A stretch of 63,568 bases of DNA from an uncultured Myxococcaceae bacterium. GTDB lineage: Bacteria > Myxococcota_A > Polyangia > Polyangiales > Ga0077539. The translations under genes were made by a program, and so were the position numbers. Positions 8,612-18,409 of the stretch are shown in pieces (the stretch's first letter is position 1; every line of letters starts with the position of its first letter). The notes under the pieces are model-generated. The model made no database searches and was not told the DNA's origin. It was given only the letters and a program-made list of their open reading frames with translations. The stretch spans positions 1-63,568 of the forward strand of contig CAMFHP010000037.1 in assembly GCA_945952225.1 (NCBI GenBank), written 5' to 3'.

Positions 8612-9411
8612 GCGCCCAGCAGCACCCGCGCCGCACGACGGCCCCTCGCGAGCGCCGCCAGCGCCTCGGCCATCGCACCCGCGTCCGTGGTGCTTCCGTC
8701 GCCCTGCGAGGCCGCCAGCGAGGCCGCACGGGCCCGTGACGCCGCGGTGCTCCCATGCGCCGCGCGCCACACCTCCACAGACCGCGCGGTGTCACGCAGC
8801 GGGTGTCCATCGAGGCTCCACGCGCGCGTCTCGCCGAGGCGCAGCGACACCGCGCGGCGGGCGCCGTCTTCAGCGGCGGGCCACACGGTCACCGCGCCGT
8901 CTTCGCTGCGCACGCGGAGGCTCCCGTCGTCGGCCACGGTGATCCACGCGCGCCCCGACGCCACGATCACGCGCCCCGCGGGCGTGTCGAGGGCCACCGG
9001 CGAGCGCGCCCACATGGGGCTGTCGACCACGGCCTCGCCGCGACCGAGCACCAGCGCGCCGTCGTCGTCACGAGCGGGCGCCGCGAGCGCGAAGCCCACC
9101 CACACCGAGACCTCCCCCGACGCGCCGCACGAGACCTCGACGCGCGCGTTGCGACCGCCGAACACGGGGCGATCGGCGGTGAGCCCCTCGTCCTCGGTGA
9201 GCGCCACACCGCGCGCATCGCGCACGGGACCAAAGACCTGACGCACGGGCCATCGGGGCGGCGCGCGCAACACGTCGGAAACTTCCGACGCGTCGGGGAC
9301 GGGCACGTCGGTCGTCATCGCGGGCCCATCGGGGAGCTCGACGCGGTGGCGCGTTCGACAGGCGAGCGCGAGGGCCGCGACGCACGCGCAGCGGCGCGCG
9401 AGCGGGGTCAT
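8596..9411 (-). CDS. Putative lipoprotein with FecR-like domain
   Basis: A 271-residue protein with lipoprotein signal (CVAALALAC, Cys about residue 18). The middle (about 145-200) reads TPAGRVIVASGRAWITVADD, resembling the FecR domain consensus (TPaG...v.gt...v). The C-terminus is Ala/Arg-rich helix. The ATG overlaps the stop of the upstream PP2C-cNMP gene by four bases (ATGA), indicating coupled translation. In other bacteria FecR proteins pass an envelope signal to sigma factors, but no partner sigma gene is adjacent here. It could instead be a general beta-strand-rich periplasmic lipoprotein. Confidence 0.72.
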   Translation of the reverse strand: MTPLARRCACVAALALACRTRHRVELPDGPAMTTDVPVPDASEVSDVLRAPPRWPVRQVFGPVRDARGVALTEDEGLTADRPVFGGRNARVEVSCGASGEVSVWVGFALAAPARDDDGALVLGRGEAVVDSPMWARSPVALDTPAGRVIVASGRAWITVADDGSLRVRSEDGAVTVWPAAEDGARRAVSLRLGETRAWSLDGHPLRDTARSVEVWRAAHGSTAASRARAASLAASQGDGSTTDAGAMAEALAALARGRRAARVLLGAQRDS

Positions 9412-10841
9412 CCGCGCGGGGGTTCGTAGGTGCGCGACGAGACCGTGGCCGCGGGCGCGACGGAGCGTGCGGAAGCGGGCGCGTCGATGGGGAGCGTCTC
9501 GCGGGCGCCGGGCTCGCGCGGAGCCTCCCAGGTCGAGGGGTCGACGGGGGGCGGCGCCTCCGAGTGGTACTCTTCGAGAAAGAGGTGGGCGGTGAGGTCT
9601 TCGGCGGCGAGCGCCTCGCGGGCCTCGCCGAGCTGCGTGGAGGTGTCGCGGAGGCGTCCCGCGAGCGCGGTGATGATGTTCCAGAGCAGCTTGATGCCCG
9701 TGTCCTTCGACTCGCGCAGGATGCGAAAGAGACTGGCGCGCGTGAACTCCAGCAGCCGCGCGTCTTCTTCGACGAGCACCGTGGCCGACCGGGGCACGCG
9801 CTCGACCATCGACATCTCGCCGAAGTGCTCGCCGTGCCCGAGGCGCGCGATCTCGACGTCGCCCTTCTTCACCACGCAGCGCCCCGACACGATCACGAAC
9901 ATCGAGTCGCCGCTGCGCCCCTCGACCACGACGTACTCACCCGCCGCGTGCTCGCGGGTCTCGGCCATCGCCTGCACGTACATCAGCTCGCGCGGCTCGA
10001 GGTTGCGGAAGAACGGCACCGCGCCGAGCACCGCGTAGGTCTGCGCGAGGTCCTGCACGATGTTGGTGCTGGTGGTCTCGTCGTCGGGGAGCGTGACCGT
10101 CAGCGCGGTGATGTTGTCGGCGCCGCCGCACTCGTTGGCGAAGGCCACCATGCGCTGCGTGGCCTCTTCGTCGTCCCCCGCCGCGAGCCCGCGCAGGTCG
10201 AGGTCGTTCGCGAGGTAGCGGTGCAGCCCGTCGGAGCACAGCACGAAGCGATCGCCCGGCGCCGCGAGCACCTGAAACGTGTCGACCTCCACGGTCTCGA
10301 ACACGCCCACCGCGCGCGTCACCGCGTTCTTGTTCGGAATGCGATCGAGCACCTCGGGGCGCAGCCGTCCGCGGCGCTTGAGCTCGTTGATCACCGAGTG
10401 GTCTTCGGTGAGCTGGCGCACCTCATCGCTGCGCACGAGGTAGAGCCGCGAGTCGCCGACGTGCGCGATGAACACGCGACGCCCCACGAGCAGCATCGCC
10501 GTGAGCGTCGTGCCCATGCCGCGCCGCTCGGGCACCGCCTGCGCCGCCGCGTACACCTCGGCGTTCGCCGCGTTCACCGCCGCGCCGAGGAGGTTCTTGA
10601 TGTCCTCGGGACGCACGCTCCCGTCGCCGTGCGCGAAGTCGACGATGAAGTCGCGGTCGCGCCGCACGGCCTCGGCGAGGGCCTGCACCGCGAGGCTCGA
10701 CGCGACCTCGCCCGCCGCGTGTCCGCCCATGCCGTCGGCCACGGCGTAGAGGCCCAGCGTCGGGTCGCAGACGTAGCTGTCTTCGTTGTGCTCCCGCGAG
10801 CGCCCCACGTCGGTCCGCGCGTGCATGCGATGCGTGCTCAT
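9408..10841 (-). CDS. PP2C-type Ser/Thr phosphatase with C-terminal cyclic-nucleotide-binding domain
   Basis: A 477-residue protein. Residues ~8-240 are a PP2C (PPM) phosphatase: DVGRSREHNEDSYV, VADGMGGHAAGEVAS, HVGDSRLYLV, CSDGLHRYL and GGADNITALTV carry the metal-binding Asp residues. Residues ~275-400 form a cNMP/CRP-like effector-binding domain, with the phosphate-binding-cassette-like GEHFGEMSMVERVPRSATV. It presumably dephosphorylates Hanks-type kinase targets, with activity tuned by a nucleotide or other ligand. It is the seventh gene of a co-directional minus-strand run, 62 bp after the helical-repeat gene and coupled to the FecR-like lipoprotein. Confidence 0.93.
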   Translation of the reverse strand: MSTHRMHARTDVGRSREHNEDSYVCDPTLGLYAVADGMGGHAAGEVASSLAVQALAEAVRRDRDFIVDFAHGDGSVRPEDIKNLLGAAVNAANAEVYAAAQAVPERRGMGTTLTAMLLVGRRVFIAHVGDSRLYLVRSDEVRQLTEDHSVINELKRRGRLRPEVLDRIPNKNAVTRAVGVFETVEVDTFQVLAAPGDRFVLCSDGLHRYLANDLDLRGLAAGDDEEATQRMVAFANECGGADNITALTVTLPDDETTSTNIVQDLAQTYAVLGAVPFFRNLEPRELMYVQAMAETREHAAGEYVVVEGRSGDSMFVIVSGRCVVKKGDVEIARLGHGEHFGEMSMVERVPRSATVLVEEDARLLEFTRASLFRILRESKDTGIKLLWNIITALAGRLRDTSTQLGEAREALAAEDLTAHLFLEEYHSEAPPPVDPSTWEAPREPGARETLPIDAPASARSVAPAATVSSRTYEPPRG

Positions 10842-10903
10842 CGACCGACGGCGGTATCACGCGCGCGGAAAGCCCGTCAACGCGGCCGATCCCGCACCGC
10901 GAC

Positions 10904-11881
10904 TCAGCCTCGGACGCGCGCCATCGCAGCGTCGACCAGCGCCCGGTCGACGTCGCCGCCCGCGCGCGGCAGGGCCTTCGTGAGCTCCGTCGCCGCAGCC
11001 TGCTTCACCGCGCCCGTCGCCGAACCCACCACCGCGGCCAGCTCGTCGAGCGCGCCCATCGCCGCGAGGGCCTTCACCGCCGCGAGCGAGGCCGCCGACT
11101 CCTTGTGCTTCGAGGGCGTGCGGGCCGCGCACGAGAGGGGCAGCGCCGCGAGCTCGCGCCAGCGCCGTTGCAGAAAGCCCAGCACCTTCGCGCGCGCGTC
11201 GTCACCGGGCGCGCGCAGCACCGTGAGCAGCGGCGCCACGAGCCCCTCGCGCGCATCGTCGACGAGGGGCGGGAGGAGCCCCGCGAGAAACGCGCCGTCA
11301 TCGCCGGTGAGCATGCCCACGATGGGGTGCAGCGCGGCGCCCGCCACCGCGCGCTGAAACTGCTGCCGATGAATGACGCCGCGCACGCCATCGCGAAGCT
11401 GCTTCGCCACGCCGCGCAGTCGCTCCGCCTCGTCGCGCAGGGGCTTCGAAGCGCGGGCGGTGACGTCTCCGAGCGCGGCGCTCGCCTGCGGTGCGGGCGG
11501 CTGTCGCGGGCCCGAGGCGAGCTCGGTGAGGGCCGCGAGCGAGGCGGCGGTCACCGGTGCCGTGTGGAGCGCTTCGACGGCGGCCACGCGCGCGTTCACC
11601 GGGAGCCACGCGGCGAGCGCCACGGCGGCCAGCGCGTCGACGCCCACGTCGCCCGCACGTACGAGCATCGCGAGGTCTTCGGGCGCCACCCACGCGGCCG
11701 CGCCCACGAGCGCGCGCAGCGGGCGGAGGTCACCGCGACGGGCGAGCTCGGCGGCCGACGCGAGGGGAGACTCGCCGCGCAACACGCGGGCCCACAGGCG
11801 ATCGTTGCGGTCGGGAGGGAGCGATGCGAGCGACGCACCCGCGCCCGCGACGTCGTCGAAGGCGAAGAGGTCGTCGGACAT
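10904..11881 (-). CDS. Helical-repeat (HEAT-like) protein of unknown function
   Basis: A 325-residue Ala/Leu-rich protein, almost entirely predicted helix, with repeated patterns such as AVALAAWLPVNARVAAVEAL and AAVKALAAMGALDELAAVVG that suggest HEAT/ARM-like repeats. No catalytic motif is visible. Its ATG overlaps the stop of the M3 peptidase by one base (TGATG), so the two are translationally coupled. A scaffold role within the Hsp70-dynamin cluster is an inference from position. Confidence 0.75.
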   Translation of the reverse strand: MSDDLFAFDDVAGAGASLASLPPDRNDRLWARVLRGESPLASAAELARRGDLRPLRALVGAAAWVAPEDLAMLVRAGDVGVDALAAVALAAWLPVNARVAAVEALHTAPVTAASLAALTELASGPRQPPAPQASAALGDVTARASKPLRDEAERLRGVAKQLRDGVRGVIHRQQFQRAVAGAALHPIVGMLTGDDGAFLAGLLPPLVDDAREGLVAPLLTVLRAPGDDARAKVLGFLQRRWRELAALPLSCAARTPSKHKESAASLAAVKALAAMGALDELAAVVGSATGAVKQAAATELTKALPRAGGDVDRALVDAAMARVRG

Positions 11882-13725
11882 CAGCCCTCGCCGATCCAGC
11901 GCTCGAAGGCGTCGGCGGCCTCTTCGAAGGTGTGTCCCTCGGTGCTCGCGATGAGCTCGCGGCCGTGCATCACGCGGAGCTTCATGTCCATGTCGACGGC
12001 GCCCTCGAAGGCGGGGATCGACGGGAGCTTCGCGACCTGCGCGCGGGCGCGGGCGATGGCGTCGTCGACGTCGAGGTTGCACGCGTCGACGAGCGCGTCG
12101 GCGTGGAGGCCGCGGCCCGTGAGCGCGGTGAGCGTCTCGTTGAAGGTGGCGGCGTTGCCGGGCTTCCAGTAGTGCGCGGCGAGGTCGGGGCCGATGCGGG
12201 GGTTGTCGACGAGGTGCCCGTCGCGCCCGAGAAAGTGCGCGCGCGTCTGGAACACCGCCATCTCGGCCATCACGTAGCCGTGGTAGTACGCGCTCGCCTC
12301 GCCCGAGAGCAGATGGGGAACGGCGAGCACGGGGCGCACGCCCGCGCTGAGGCCCTGGAGTTCGCGCTCCACCGCGCGGAAGGTCTTCTTCACGCGCTCG
12401 GGCGTGAGCTCGGCGTCGGGGATCTCATAGAGCGCGCGCTCGGCCATGGGCACGGTGAGCATCGCGCGCACGTCCCACGCGCGCATGGGCTGCGACTCGC
12501 GGATGGCGCTCTCGAGAAGCTCCAGCGGCACGCGGTTGCCGCGGCGGTCGGAGAGGTAGCGCACGCGCCAGTCGGCGTCGTCGAGCACCGAGTCCATGAA
12601 CATCGACTGCGTCTCGGCGTAGGCGACGGAGGTGGGCGCGAACTCCTGCGCGAAGCACGGCGCGTCGGAGAGGATGTTCGAGAAGTGCGCCGCGTGGCCG
12701 CCCTCGTGAAAGAGCGTCTCCGTCGCGCGGAGCCCCGACCCGATGGCGCCGGGCACCGCGTTGGCCGTGAAGTTGATGCGCGCCGGACGCCACGCGCCCT
12801 TGTGGAAGAACCCCACCTCGGGCCCGTGCATGAAGCCGTTCTCGTACTTGCCCGCGCGGTCGACGAGGTCGAGGGTCAGCGTCGCGCCGCGGAAGCGCAC
12901 CCCCATCGCCATGAAGCTCCGCCCCCAACGACGGAGCGCCGGCGCGAAGGCGAAGTACGGGTCGAGCTCCGCCGCGATGCGACCCGCGCGGAGAAAGAGA
13001 AAGTTCCACGGGTCGAGGGCGCCGTCGCCGTGCTGCGCGGCGAAGCGATCGAGCTCGGTCTTCGTGCGCTCCGCGGTGCGCGCCGCGAGGTCGCCCAGCG
13101 TCGCGAAGAGCTCGCGCTTGTGCATGCGCTCCACCACGGAGACGCGCCACGCGTAGTAGTCCTCGTGACCGAGCGCGCGACCGAGCGCGTTGCGCATCTT
13201 CACGATGTCGAGAAAGCCGTGCTCCATCACATGGTCTTCGATGGAGGCGAGCGCTTCGAAGGCCGCACGACGGCGCGCGGGGTCGGGGTCGTTGCGAATG
13301 AGCAGCGCGAGCTTGTTGCTCGACGCGTCTTCCCACACGCCGGTCTTCGGGTCGGTGAACCCGAGCTTCATCGCGCCGCGGGCCTGCTGAAGCGCCCCCT
13401 CGCGCTCCACGATCTGCTCCGACAGCTTGCGCCCCTCGGGGCTCTCGATGGTGTTCGCCGAGAAGAGCGCGATCCACCCCTGGAGCACCGCGCGCTGCTG
13501 CGCCGTCCCCTCGCCCGCGCGCTCGAAATCACGGAGCTCGCCGAGGCGCGACGGATCCTGAAGAAAGCGGTTCATCGCGATCTCGGCGTCGGCGTGCGCG
13601 CGGCGCGCGGCGGGCAGATCGTCGGCGAGGCCCATCTTCGTCGTCCAGAAGAGGTCCTCCTTCGCGGTGTGGAGCTCGTTGAAGGTGTCGGTGAGGGCGT
13701 CGAGGGTCGCAGCGAGGGAGCGCAT
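11881..13725 (-). CDS. M3-family oligoendopeptidase (PepF/thimet-like)
   Basis: A 614-residue metallopeptidase. The zinc site ETLFHEGGHAAHF is the M3 HExGH motif (HEGGH), with a further Glu expected about 25 residues on (around AYAETQSMF). Length and order fit oligoendopeptidase F-like enzymes, which cut short peptides in the cytoplasm. I chose ATG 13725; a GTG at 13749 would add eight residues. It is placed between a coiled-coil protein and the helical-repeat protein in a tight run of genes, which is unusual for a housekeeping peptidase. It may process the products of this cluster (inference). Confidence 0.9.
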   Translation of the reverse strand: MRSLAATLDALTDTFNELHTAKEDLFWTTKMGLADDLPAARRAHADAEIAMNRFLQDPSRLGELRDFERAGEGTAQQRAVLQGWIALFSANTIESPEGRKLSEQIVEREGALQQARGAMKLGFTDPKTGVWEDASSNKLALLIRNDPDPARRRAAFEALASIEDHVMEHGFLDIVKMRNALGRALGHEDYYAWRVSVVERMHKRELFATLGDLAARTAERTKTELDRFAAQHGDGALDPWNFLFLRAGRIAAELDPYFAFAPALRRWGRSFMAMGVRFRGATLTLDLVDRAGKYENGFMHGPEVGFFHKGAWRPARINFTANAVPGAIGSGLRATETLFHEGGHAAHFSNILSDAPCFAQEFAPTSVAYAETQSMFMDSVLDDADWRVRYLSDRRGNRVPLELLESAIRESQPMRAWDVRAMLTVPMAERALYEIPDAELTPERVKKTFRAVERELQGLSAGVRPVLAVPHLLSGEASAYYHGYVMAEMAVFQTRAHFLGRDGHLVDNPRIGPDLAAHYWKPGNAATFNETLTALTGRGLHADALVDACNLDVDDAIARARAQVAKLPSIPAFEGAVDMDMKLRVMHGRELIASTEGHTFEEAADAFERWIGEG

Positions 13726-13764
13726 GAGAGGGCCGCGACGGTACTGCACCCGCGGCCCCGCGCG

Positions 13765-15714
13765 CTACCACACAGCCCGGCACCGCTCGGCGATGCGCGC
13801 GAGAAACTCCCGCTCCACCGCGTCGATCACGGCCACCTGCGCGGCCCACGCCGACTCCGAGCGCGCCGACGTCTCCGCGAGCGTCTGCCCAAACGACACG
13901 GCCCGCGACCGGATCTGATCGGGCGCGCCCGACATCACCCCCGCCCGCACGAGCAGCGCGCGGCGCGCCGGATCGATGAACACCCGATCGACCTGCGCGA
14001 GCGAGTCTTCGAGCCCAGAGAGCACCTGCTGCGCGTGGCTCTCGAACGCCGCCGCGCGCCGTGACGCCAGCGTGCGCAGCGCCTCGTCGACCGCCGCCGA
14101 GGCCTGCCGTTGCGCCGTGCCCATCGCCGACTGCGCGCGCTCGCGATCGGCCTGCACCTGCTTCAACTGCACCGCCGCGCGGTCCATGTCTTCGCGGATG
14201 CGCCGCATCTCGGCGCCCACACGCTCGACCCGCGCGCGGGCCTCGTTGCGCGCGTTCTGGATCGCCGCGAGCACCTCTTCGGCCTGCGCCACGGGCACCC
14301 TGCGCGCGGGCCTCGCGGCACCGAGCTCCTGCTCGATGCGCGCGACCTCGGCCTGCGCCGCCGACTCGCGGGTCTTGAGCTCCGCGAGCCTGCGCGCGAG
14401 CGTCGCGATGGAGGTCTGCTCGTTCTGCACGCGGCCCTGCAACCGCGCCACGTCGAGCTGCGCGGTCACGATCGCCTGCTGCCTGCGCGTGAGCTCGGCG
14501 CGGAGCTCGTCGAGCTCGGACTCCATCTGTTCGAGGCGACGTTGCCACGTATCGCGTCCGAGGAGCGCGGGCCGCTCCTTGCGGTGCTCGTCGAGCGCGG
14601 GCTCCTTCGCGGCGATGAGCTGCGCGTGGTCCGTGGCCTCCTTCTGGAGCCCCGCGATCGCGCCGTTCGCGCGCTGCATCTCGACCTTCAGGTTCTCGAT
14701 GGTCTGCGTGCGCGCCTGCCCCTCGGCCTGCACCGCGCCGATCTCGCCCGCGTAGCCGTCGAGCTCGTCGAGCTTCGTCGCGAGGCGCACCACGGCCTTC
14801 GCGGTGTTGAGCTCCTTCAGCGCATCGCCCTCGCGCTGCGCGAGCGCCGAGAGCTCTCCCTCGGCCCGTCGGAGCTGCACGCCGAGCTCATCCTGCGCGC
14901 GCACGAGCGCGGCCTCCTGCGCGGTGAGCGCCTCGACGCTCTGACGCACCTGCGCGAGCACGGGAGACTCCCCCGCGGGCGCGGCCACGAGCTCCGGCGG
15001 CAGCGTCGCCGCGAAGGGAAGGGTGTCGGGCCACGACTGCGGCACATCCACCCCCGCGAGGCGGCACAGCTCCGCGAGCTGCGTGCGGAGGTACGGCAGC
15101 GCGCGCGCATAGAGCCCTCGCACGCGGGTGACGTACTCCTGGTAGTGGGCCTCGGCGCTCTCGATGGGCGCGAGGTCGGGCTTCTTCTCTGCCCGCAGCG
15201 CGCCGATGAGCTTCTGCGCGATCTCGCGGAGCTGCGCCGCCGCGGGTTCGAACTGTTGCAGCAGCTCGGCCTGCTGGGCGCGCGACGTGGCGAGCTCGCG
15301 CTCTTCGAGGGCCGTCGCGTGCTCGTGGGCGAGGTCGGGCACGCGCGTGAGCTCGGCGTACGACGCGCGCTGGCGGTCGATCTCGGCGCGCACCGTCGAC
15401 GCGAGCGCGCGCATCGCCGTGAGGTTCGCGTCGTCGGGGCCCTGAAAGGTCATGCGGCCCACGACGTCCCAGAGGTCGGTGAGGCCCGTGAGCGCGGCGC
15501 GGTCTGCGGGGCGCCACAGCGAGGCCGTCGAGAGCACCGCGGCGGGCGCGAGCTGCGGGGCGCCGGGCACCTCGCGGAGCACCTCGTCGAAGGCCCGCAC
15601 CGAGGCGCGCGCGTCGGCGTGCACCTGGGCCATCGCGGCGATCACCGCGTCGAGGTCGTCGACGGCGGCGAGGTACATGCGAACGAGGTCGTAGCGGGGG
15701 TCGTGCGTCGCCAT
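13765..15714 (-). CDS. Long coiled-coil protein next to the dynamin-like GTPase
   Basis: A 649-residue protein. The central ~350 residues are dense heptad-like coiled coil (for example ELRAELTRRQQAIVTAQLDV and RRIREDMDRAAVQLKQVQAD). N- and C-terminal helical segments are less repetitive. No enzymatic motif is seen. A GAGG ribosome-binding site sits upstream of ATG 15714; a GTG at 15726 is an alternative. It follows the GTPase gene by 36 bp. An adaptor or membrane-remodelling partner of the GTPase is likely by association only. Confidence 0.8.
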   Translation of the reverse strand: MATHDPRYDLVRMYLAAVDDLDAVIAAMAQVHADARASVRAFDEVLREVPGAPQLAPAAVLSTASLWRPADRAALTGLTDLWDVVGRMTFQGPDDANLTAMRALASTVRAEIDRQRASYAELTRVPDLAHEHATALEERELATSRAQQAELLQQFEPAAAQLREIAQKLIGALRAEKKPDLAPIESAEAHYQEYVTRVRGLYARALPYLRTQLAELCRLAGVDVPQSWPDTLPFAATLPPELVAAPAGESPVLAQVRQSVEALTAQEAALVRAQDELGVQLRRAEGELSALAQREGDALKELNTAKAVVRLATKLDELDGYAGEIGAVQAEGQARTQTIENLKVEMQRANGAIAGLQKEATDHAQLIAAKEPALDEHRKERPALLGRDTWQRRLEQMESELDELRAELTRRQQAIVTAQLDVARLQGRVQNEQTSIATLARRLAELKTRESAAQAEVARIEQELGAARPARRVPVAQAEEVLAAIQNARNEARARVERVGAEMRRIREDMDRAAVQLKQVQADRERAQSAMGTAQRQASAAVDEALRTLASRRAAAFESHAQQVLSGLEDSLAQVDRVFIDPARRALLVRAGVMSGAPDQIRSRAVSFGQTLAETSARSESAWAAQVAVIDAVEREFLARIAERCRAVW

Positions 15715-15750
15715 GGAGCCATTCACCTCATCACCGCGGATCGTTCCCGT

Positions 15751-18327
15751 TCACTGCGCGCCGAAGAGTTCTTCGAGGGCGCGGATGTCGTCGCGCGCGC
15801 GCCGCGCCTCGGCCTCGACGGCCGCGAAATGGTTGGGCCAGATGCGCACGCACTCGCTCCGCGCCCAGCGCCGCAGCGACTGCTCGCCCTCGCGGTCGAG
15901 CCACGAGTCGTGCACCGTGCGAACGGCCTCCTCGTGGTACTTCTGGAGCCCGCGCGGGTGCTTCGCGAGCGCTTCGAGAAAGTTGCAGATGCGCTCGACG
16001 TCGGTGCGCACGCGGCCGAGCATCTTCGACCAGTCGCGGGGAATGGGCTGCCCCGGCAGCGGATACCCCGTCTTCACGGGCTGCGTCGGCGCCGCGCCCG
16101 CGCCGGGGATCGTGCCGCCGCCGTCGTTGCGCCCACGGAAGCGGTCGATCATCTCGGTGACGCGCGACGCGGGCTTCATCTCCGCGGGCTGCGTGGGAAA
16201 GGGGTTCTGCGCGGGCTGCGCGAAGCCACCGCCCGATGCGCCCGCGGGCGGCACGTACGCGCCCGCCTGGGGAACGCTCGCGAGCGGATCGGCACGCGTG
16301 GCCTTGTCGGCGATATCCATGCCGAAGAACTGTTCGAGCCCGCGCATCTCGCGCTCGCGGAGCTCGCGGTCCGTCGGATCGGTGGCGTCGAGGATGTCGA
16401 TGATCTGCCGCGCGAAGTAGCGCGAGAGCACTTCGAACGCGACGTCGGCCTTCGCGAGCTCGCGGTTCTGGTAGCGCAACACGGCCTCGCTCACCTGCCC
16501 GCTGCGCCCGAGCGCGTCGACGCGGTCGAGGAGCGCGCCGCCCGGCGGGAGCAGCATTTCGAGGCGTCCGCCCTGGTAGTCCGCGCGGAGAAAGAGCTCG
16601 CCCAGCATGCGCTCGATGCTCTCGCGCGCCGAGTTGCGGAAGTCTTCGCCGAGGCCCGCCACACGCGCCGCGGTGCGCTCGCGCATCTGCTTGCGCATCT
16701 CGATCTCGACGGCGGTCTCGTTCATGAGCCCCGACGAGGGCATCTGCCGCCGCTTGCTCTCGGCCTCTTCGGGCGTGAGGCGCAGGAGCAGGTCTTCGCG
16801 GATCTCACGGATGCGCTGGTTCGCGCGCGCCGCGCGGGCGTTGCGGGCCTCGTCGCTGATCTCCGCGTCCATGAAGCGCGAGAGGTTGGCCTTGATCGAC
16901 GGGAGGAGGCCCTGCGCGTCTTCGCCCGTGACGATGTGCTCCCAGAGCTGGTCGAAGAGCTGCTCCTTGCGGCGCTCGAACTCCTGCTCGTTGAGGTTCT
17001 CCTTCACGCTCACGAGCAGCCCGCGGAGCCGCGTCTCGTACTCGTGGAACTCCTTGCGAATCGACTCCACCGAGGCCACATCGAGCGCTTCGAGATCCTG
17101 CGAGAGGTAGCGCCCGATGGCCTGCTGGAGCATCTCGAGCCCGCTCACGGGCTGCGTCTGGTTGTAGTAGTCCTGCAGCGGACGCGCGACGGGGTGCGCC
17201 GTGTCGACGCCCTGGTGCGCCCACACCTTGCTGTACGGAAAGACCCGGTCGATCGCCTGGTCCTTGAAGTTCCGCACGGCGAGGGCCCAGTGCCAGTTGC
17301 CGTTCTCGTCGGGGCGGTCGAAGAGGTCGACCTTCGTGAGCACCACGAAGAGCCGATCCTTGAGGTTGATCGAGCGGTCGGCGCGCTGCATCGCGCGGAG
17401 GAGTTCCACCTCCTGGTTCACCAGCGAGGGGCGGGTCACGTCCTTCACGAACACGGTCACGTCGACCTCGTTCGCGAGGGCCTCCTCGGTGTCGCGCCGC
17501 GCCTTGTCGCTCGGCGCGTCGATGCCCGGCAGATCGATCAGCACCACGCCCGGCATCGCCCCCCGCACGGGGATCACCACCGTCACCTGCTTCACCGCGC
17601 GCACGCCCGCATAGGGACGATTGCCCGCGCGCGTGTCCTTCAGCGCGATGTACGGCCGGATCTTCTCCGCGAGGTCATCGAGGCTCTGCGCCGTGAGCGT
17701 CTCCGCGGGGCGACCGAGGCGCGCCTTGATCTCACCGAGCGAGGCCGCGATCTCACGGAGCTCGGCCCACGCCGCCGCATCCCTGCGCGACGCGCGGTCG
17801 TGGTCGTCGACCTCATGGCCCGTGCGCGCGCGGTACGACGCCCGGAGCCGCGCGAGCTCCACCTCGTTGAGCCCCTCCCAGCGCGAGGCGCTGCCCGCTT
17901 CGAGGGCGTCGAAATAGCTCGCGATGCGCTGCTGAAACTCGTCGCGCGCGTAGTACTCGACCACCGCGCGGAACTCTCCCTCCGCGCCGGGCTCGACCAC
18001 CGTCGTCGACCACGTGCACCGCTCGGCCTCCGACGGGAGCAGCCGCTCGCACGCGAGCCACGCCGAGAGAAAGGCGCTCTTGCCCTGCTTCTCGAGCCCC
18101 ACGACGCCGATCTTCACCACGCCCTTCGCGAGGCGGCGCGTGCGGTGGGCGGCGCGCTCCTGCAGGTCTTCGAAGCGGTGGCGAAGCTCGAGGAGCTGCC
18201 GCGCGTGGTCGCTCTCGGGCTTGAAATACCCCGCGAAGCGCTCCGTGAGCTGGCGGTACCGGATGATGCGATCACCGAGCGTCTTGAGCTCGTTCGCGCG
18301 CTGCTTGCGACTGTCAGGGCTCCACAT
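15751..18327 (-). CDS. Dynamin-like large GTPase
   Basis: An 858-residue protein. The G domain starts after ~75 helical residues: G1 GLEKQGKS (77-84), G3 DLPG (265-268), G4 TKVD (331-334). A long helical stalk follows, then a Pro/Gly-rich segment (about 655-715) and a basic C-terminus. The size and the long helices after the G domain fit bacterial dynamin-like proteins or the SrfC-type GTPase family. Such proteins bind and remodel membranes or act as GTP-driven switches. Between G1 and G3 there is an insert of about 130 residues. It lies third in the Hsp70-coiled-coil-GTPase-coiled-coil order. Confidence 0.88.
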   Translation of the reverse strand: MWSPDSRKQRANELKTLGDRIIRYRQLTERFAGYFKPESDHARQLLELRHRFEDLQERAAHRTRRLAKGVVKIGVVGLEKQGKSAFLSAWLACERLLPSEAERCTWSTTVVEPGAEGEFRAVVEYYARDEFQQRIASYFDALEAGSASRWEGLNEVELARLRASYRARTGHEVDDHDRASRRDAAAWAELREIAASLGEIKARLGRPAETLTAQSLDDLAEKIRPYIALKDTRAGNRPYAGVRAVKQVTVVIPVRGAMPGVVLIDLPGIDAPSDKARRDTEEALANEVDVTVFVKDVTRPSLVNQEVELLRAMQRADRSINLKDRLFVVLTKVDLFDRPDENGNWHWALAVRNFKDQAIDRVFPYSKVWAHQGVDTAHPVARPLQDYYNQTQPVSGLEMLQQAIGRYLSQDLEALDVASVESIRKEFHEYETRLRGLLVSVKENLNEQEFERRKEQLFDQLWEHIVTGEDAQGLLPSIKANLSRFMDAEISDEARNARAARANQRIREIREDLLLRLTPEEAESKRRQMPSSGLMNETAVEIEMRKQMRERTAARVAGLGEDFRNSARESIERMLGELFLRADYQGGRLEMLLPPGGALLDRVDALGRSGQVSEAVLRYQNRELAKADVAFEVLSRYFARQIIDILDATDPTDRELREREMRGLEQFFGMDIADKATRADPLASVPQAGAYVPPAGASGGGFAQPAQNPFPTQPAEMKPASRVTEMIDRFRGRNDGGGTIPGAGAAPTQPVKTGYPLPGQPIPRDWSKMLGRVRTDVERICNFLEALAKHPRGLQKYHEEAVRTVHDSWLDREGEQSLRRWARSECVRIWPNHFAAVEAEARRARDDIRALEELFGAQ

Positions 18328-18409
18328 CGAGCGTCACGCCTCACTCCCCCGCGCGACCGCGCGAAGGGCGCCGTTTCTACCACACACACACGCCCCCGCA
18401 GACCGCGCG

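Noticed and set aside
11557-14064. 835-codon open frame on the plus strand
   Set aside because: Shadow of the M3 peptidase and its neighbours; no recognisable domain.
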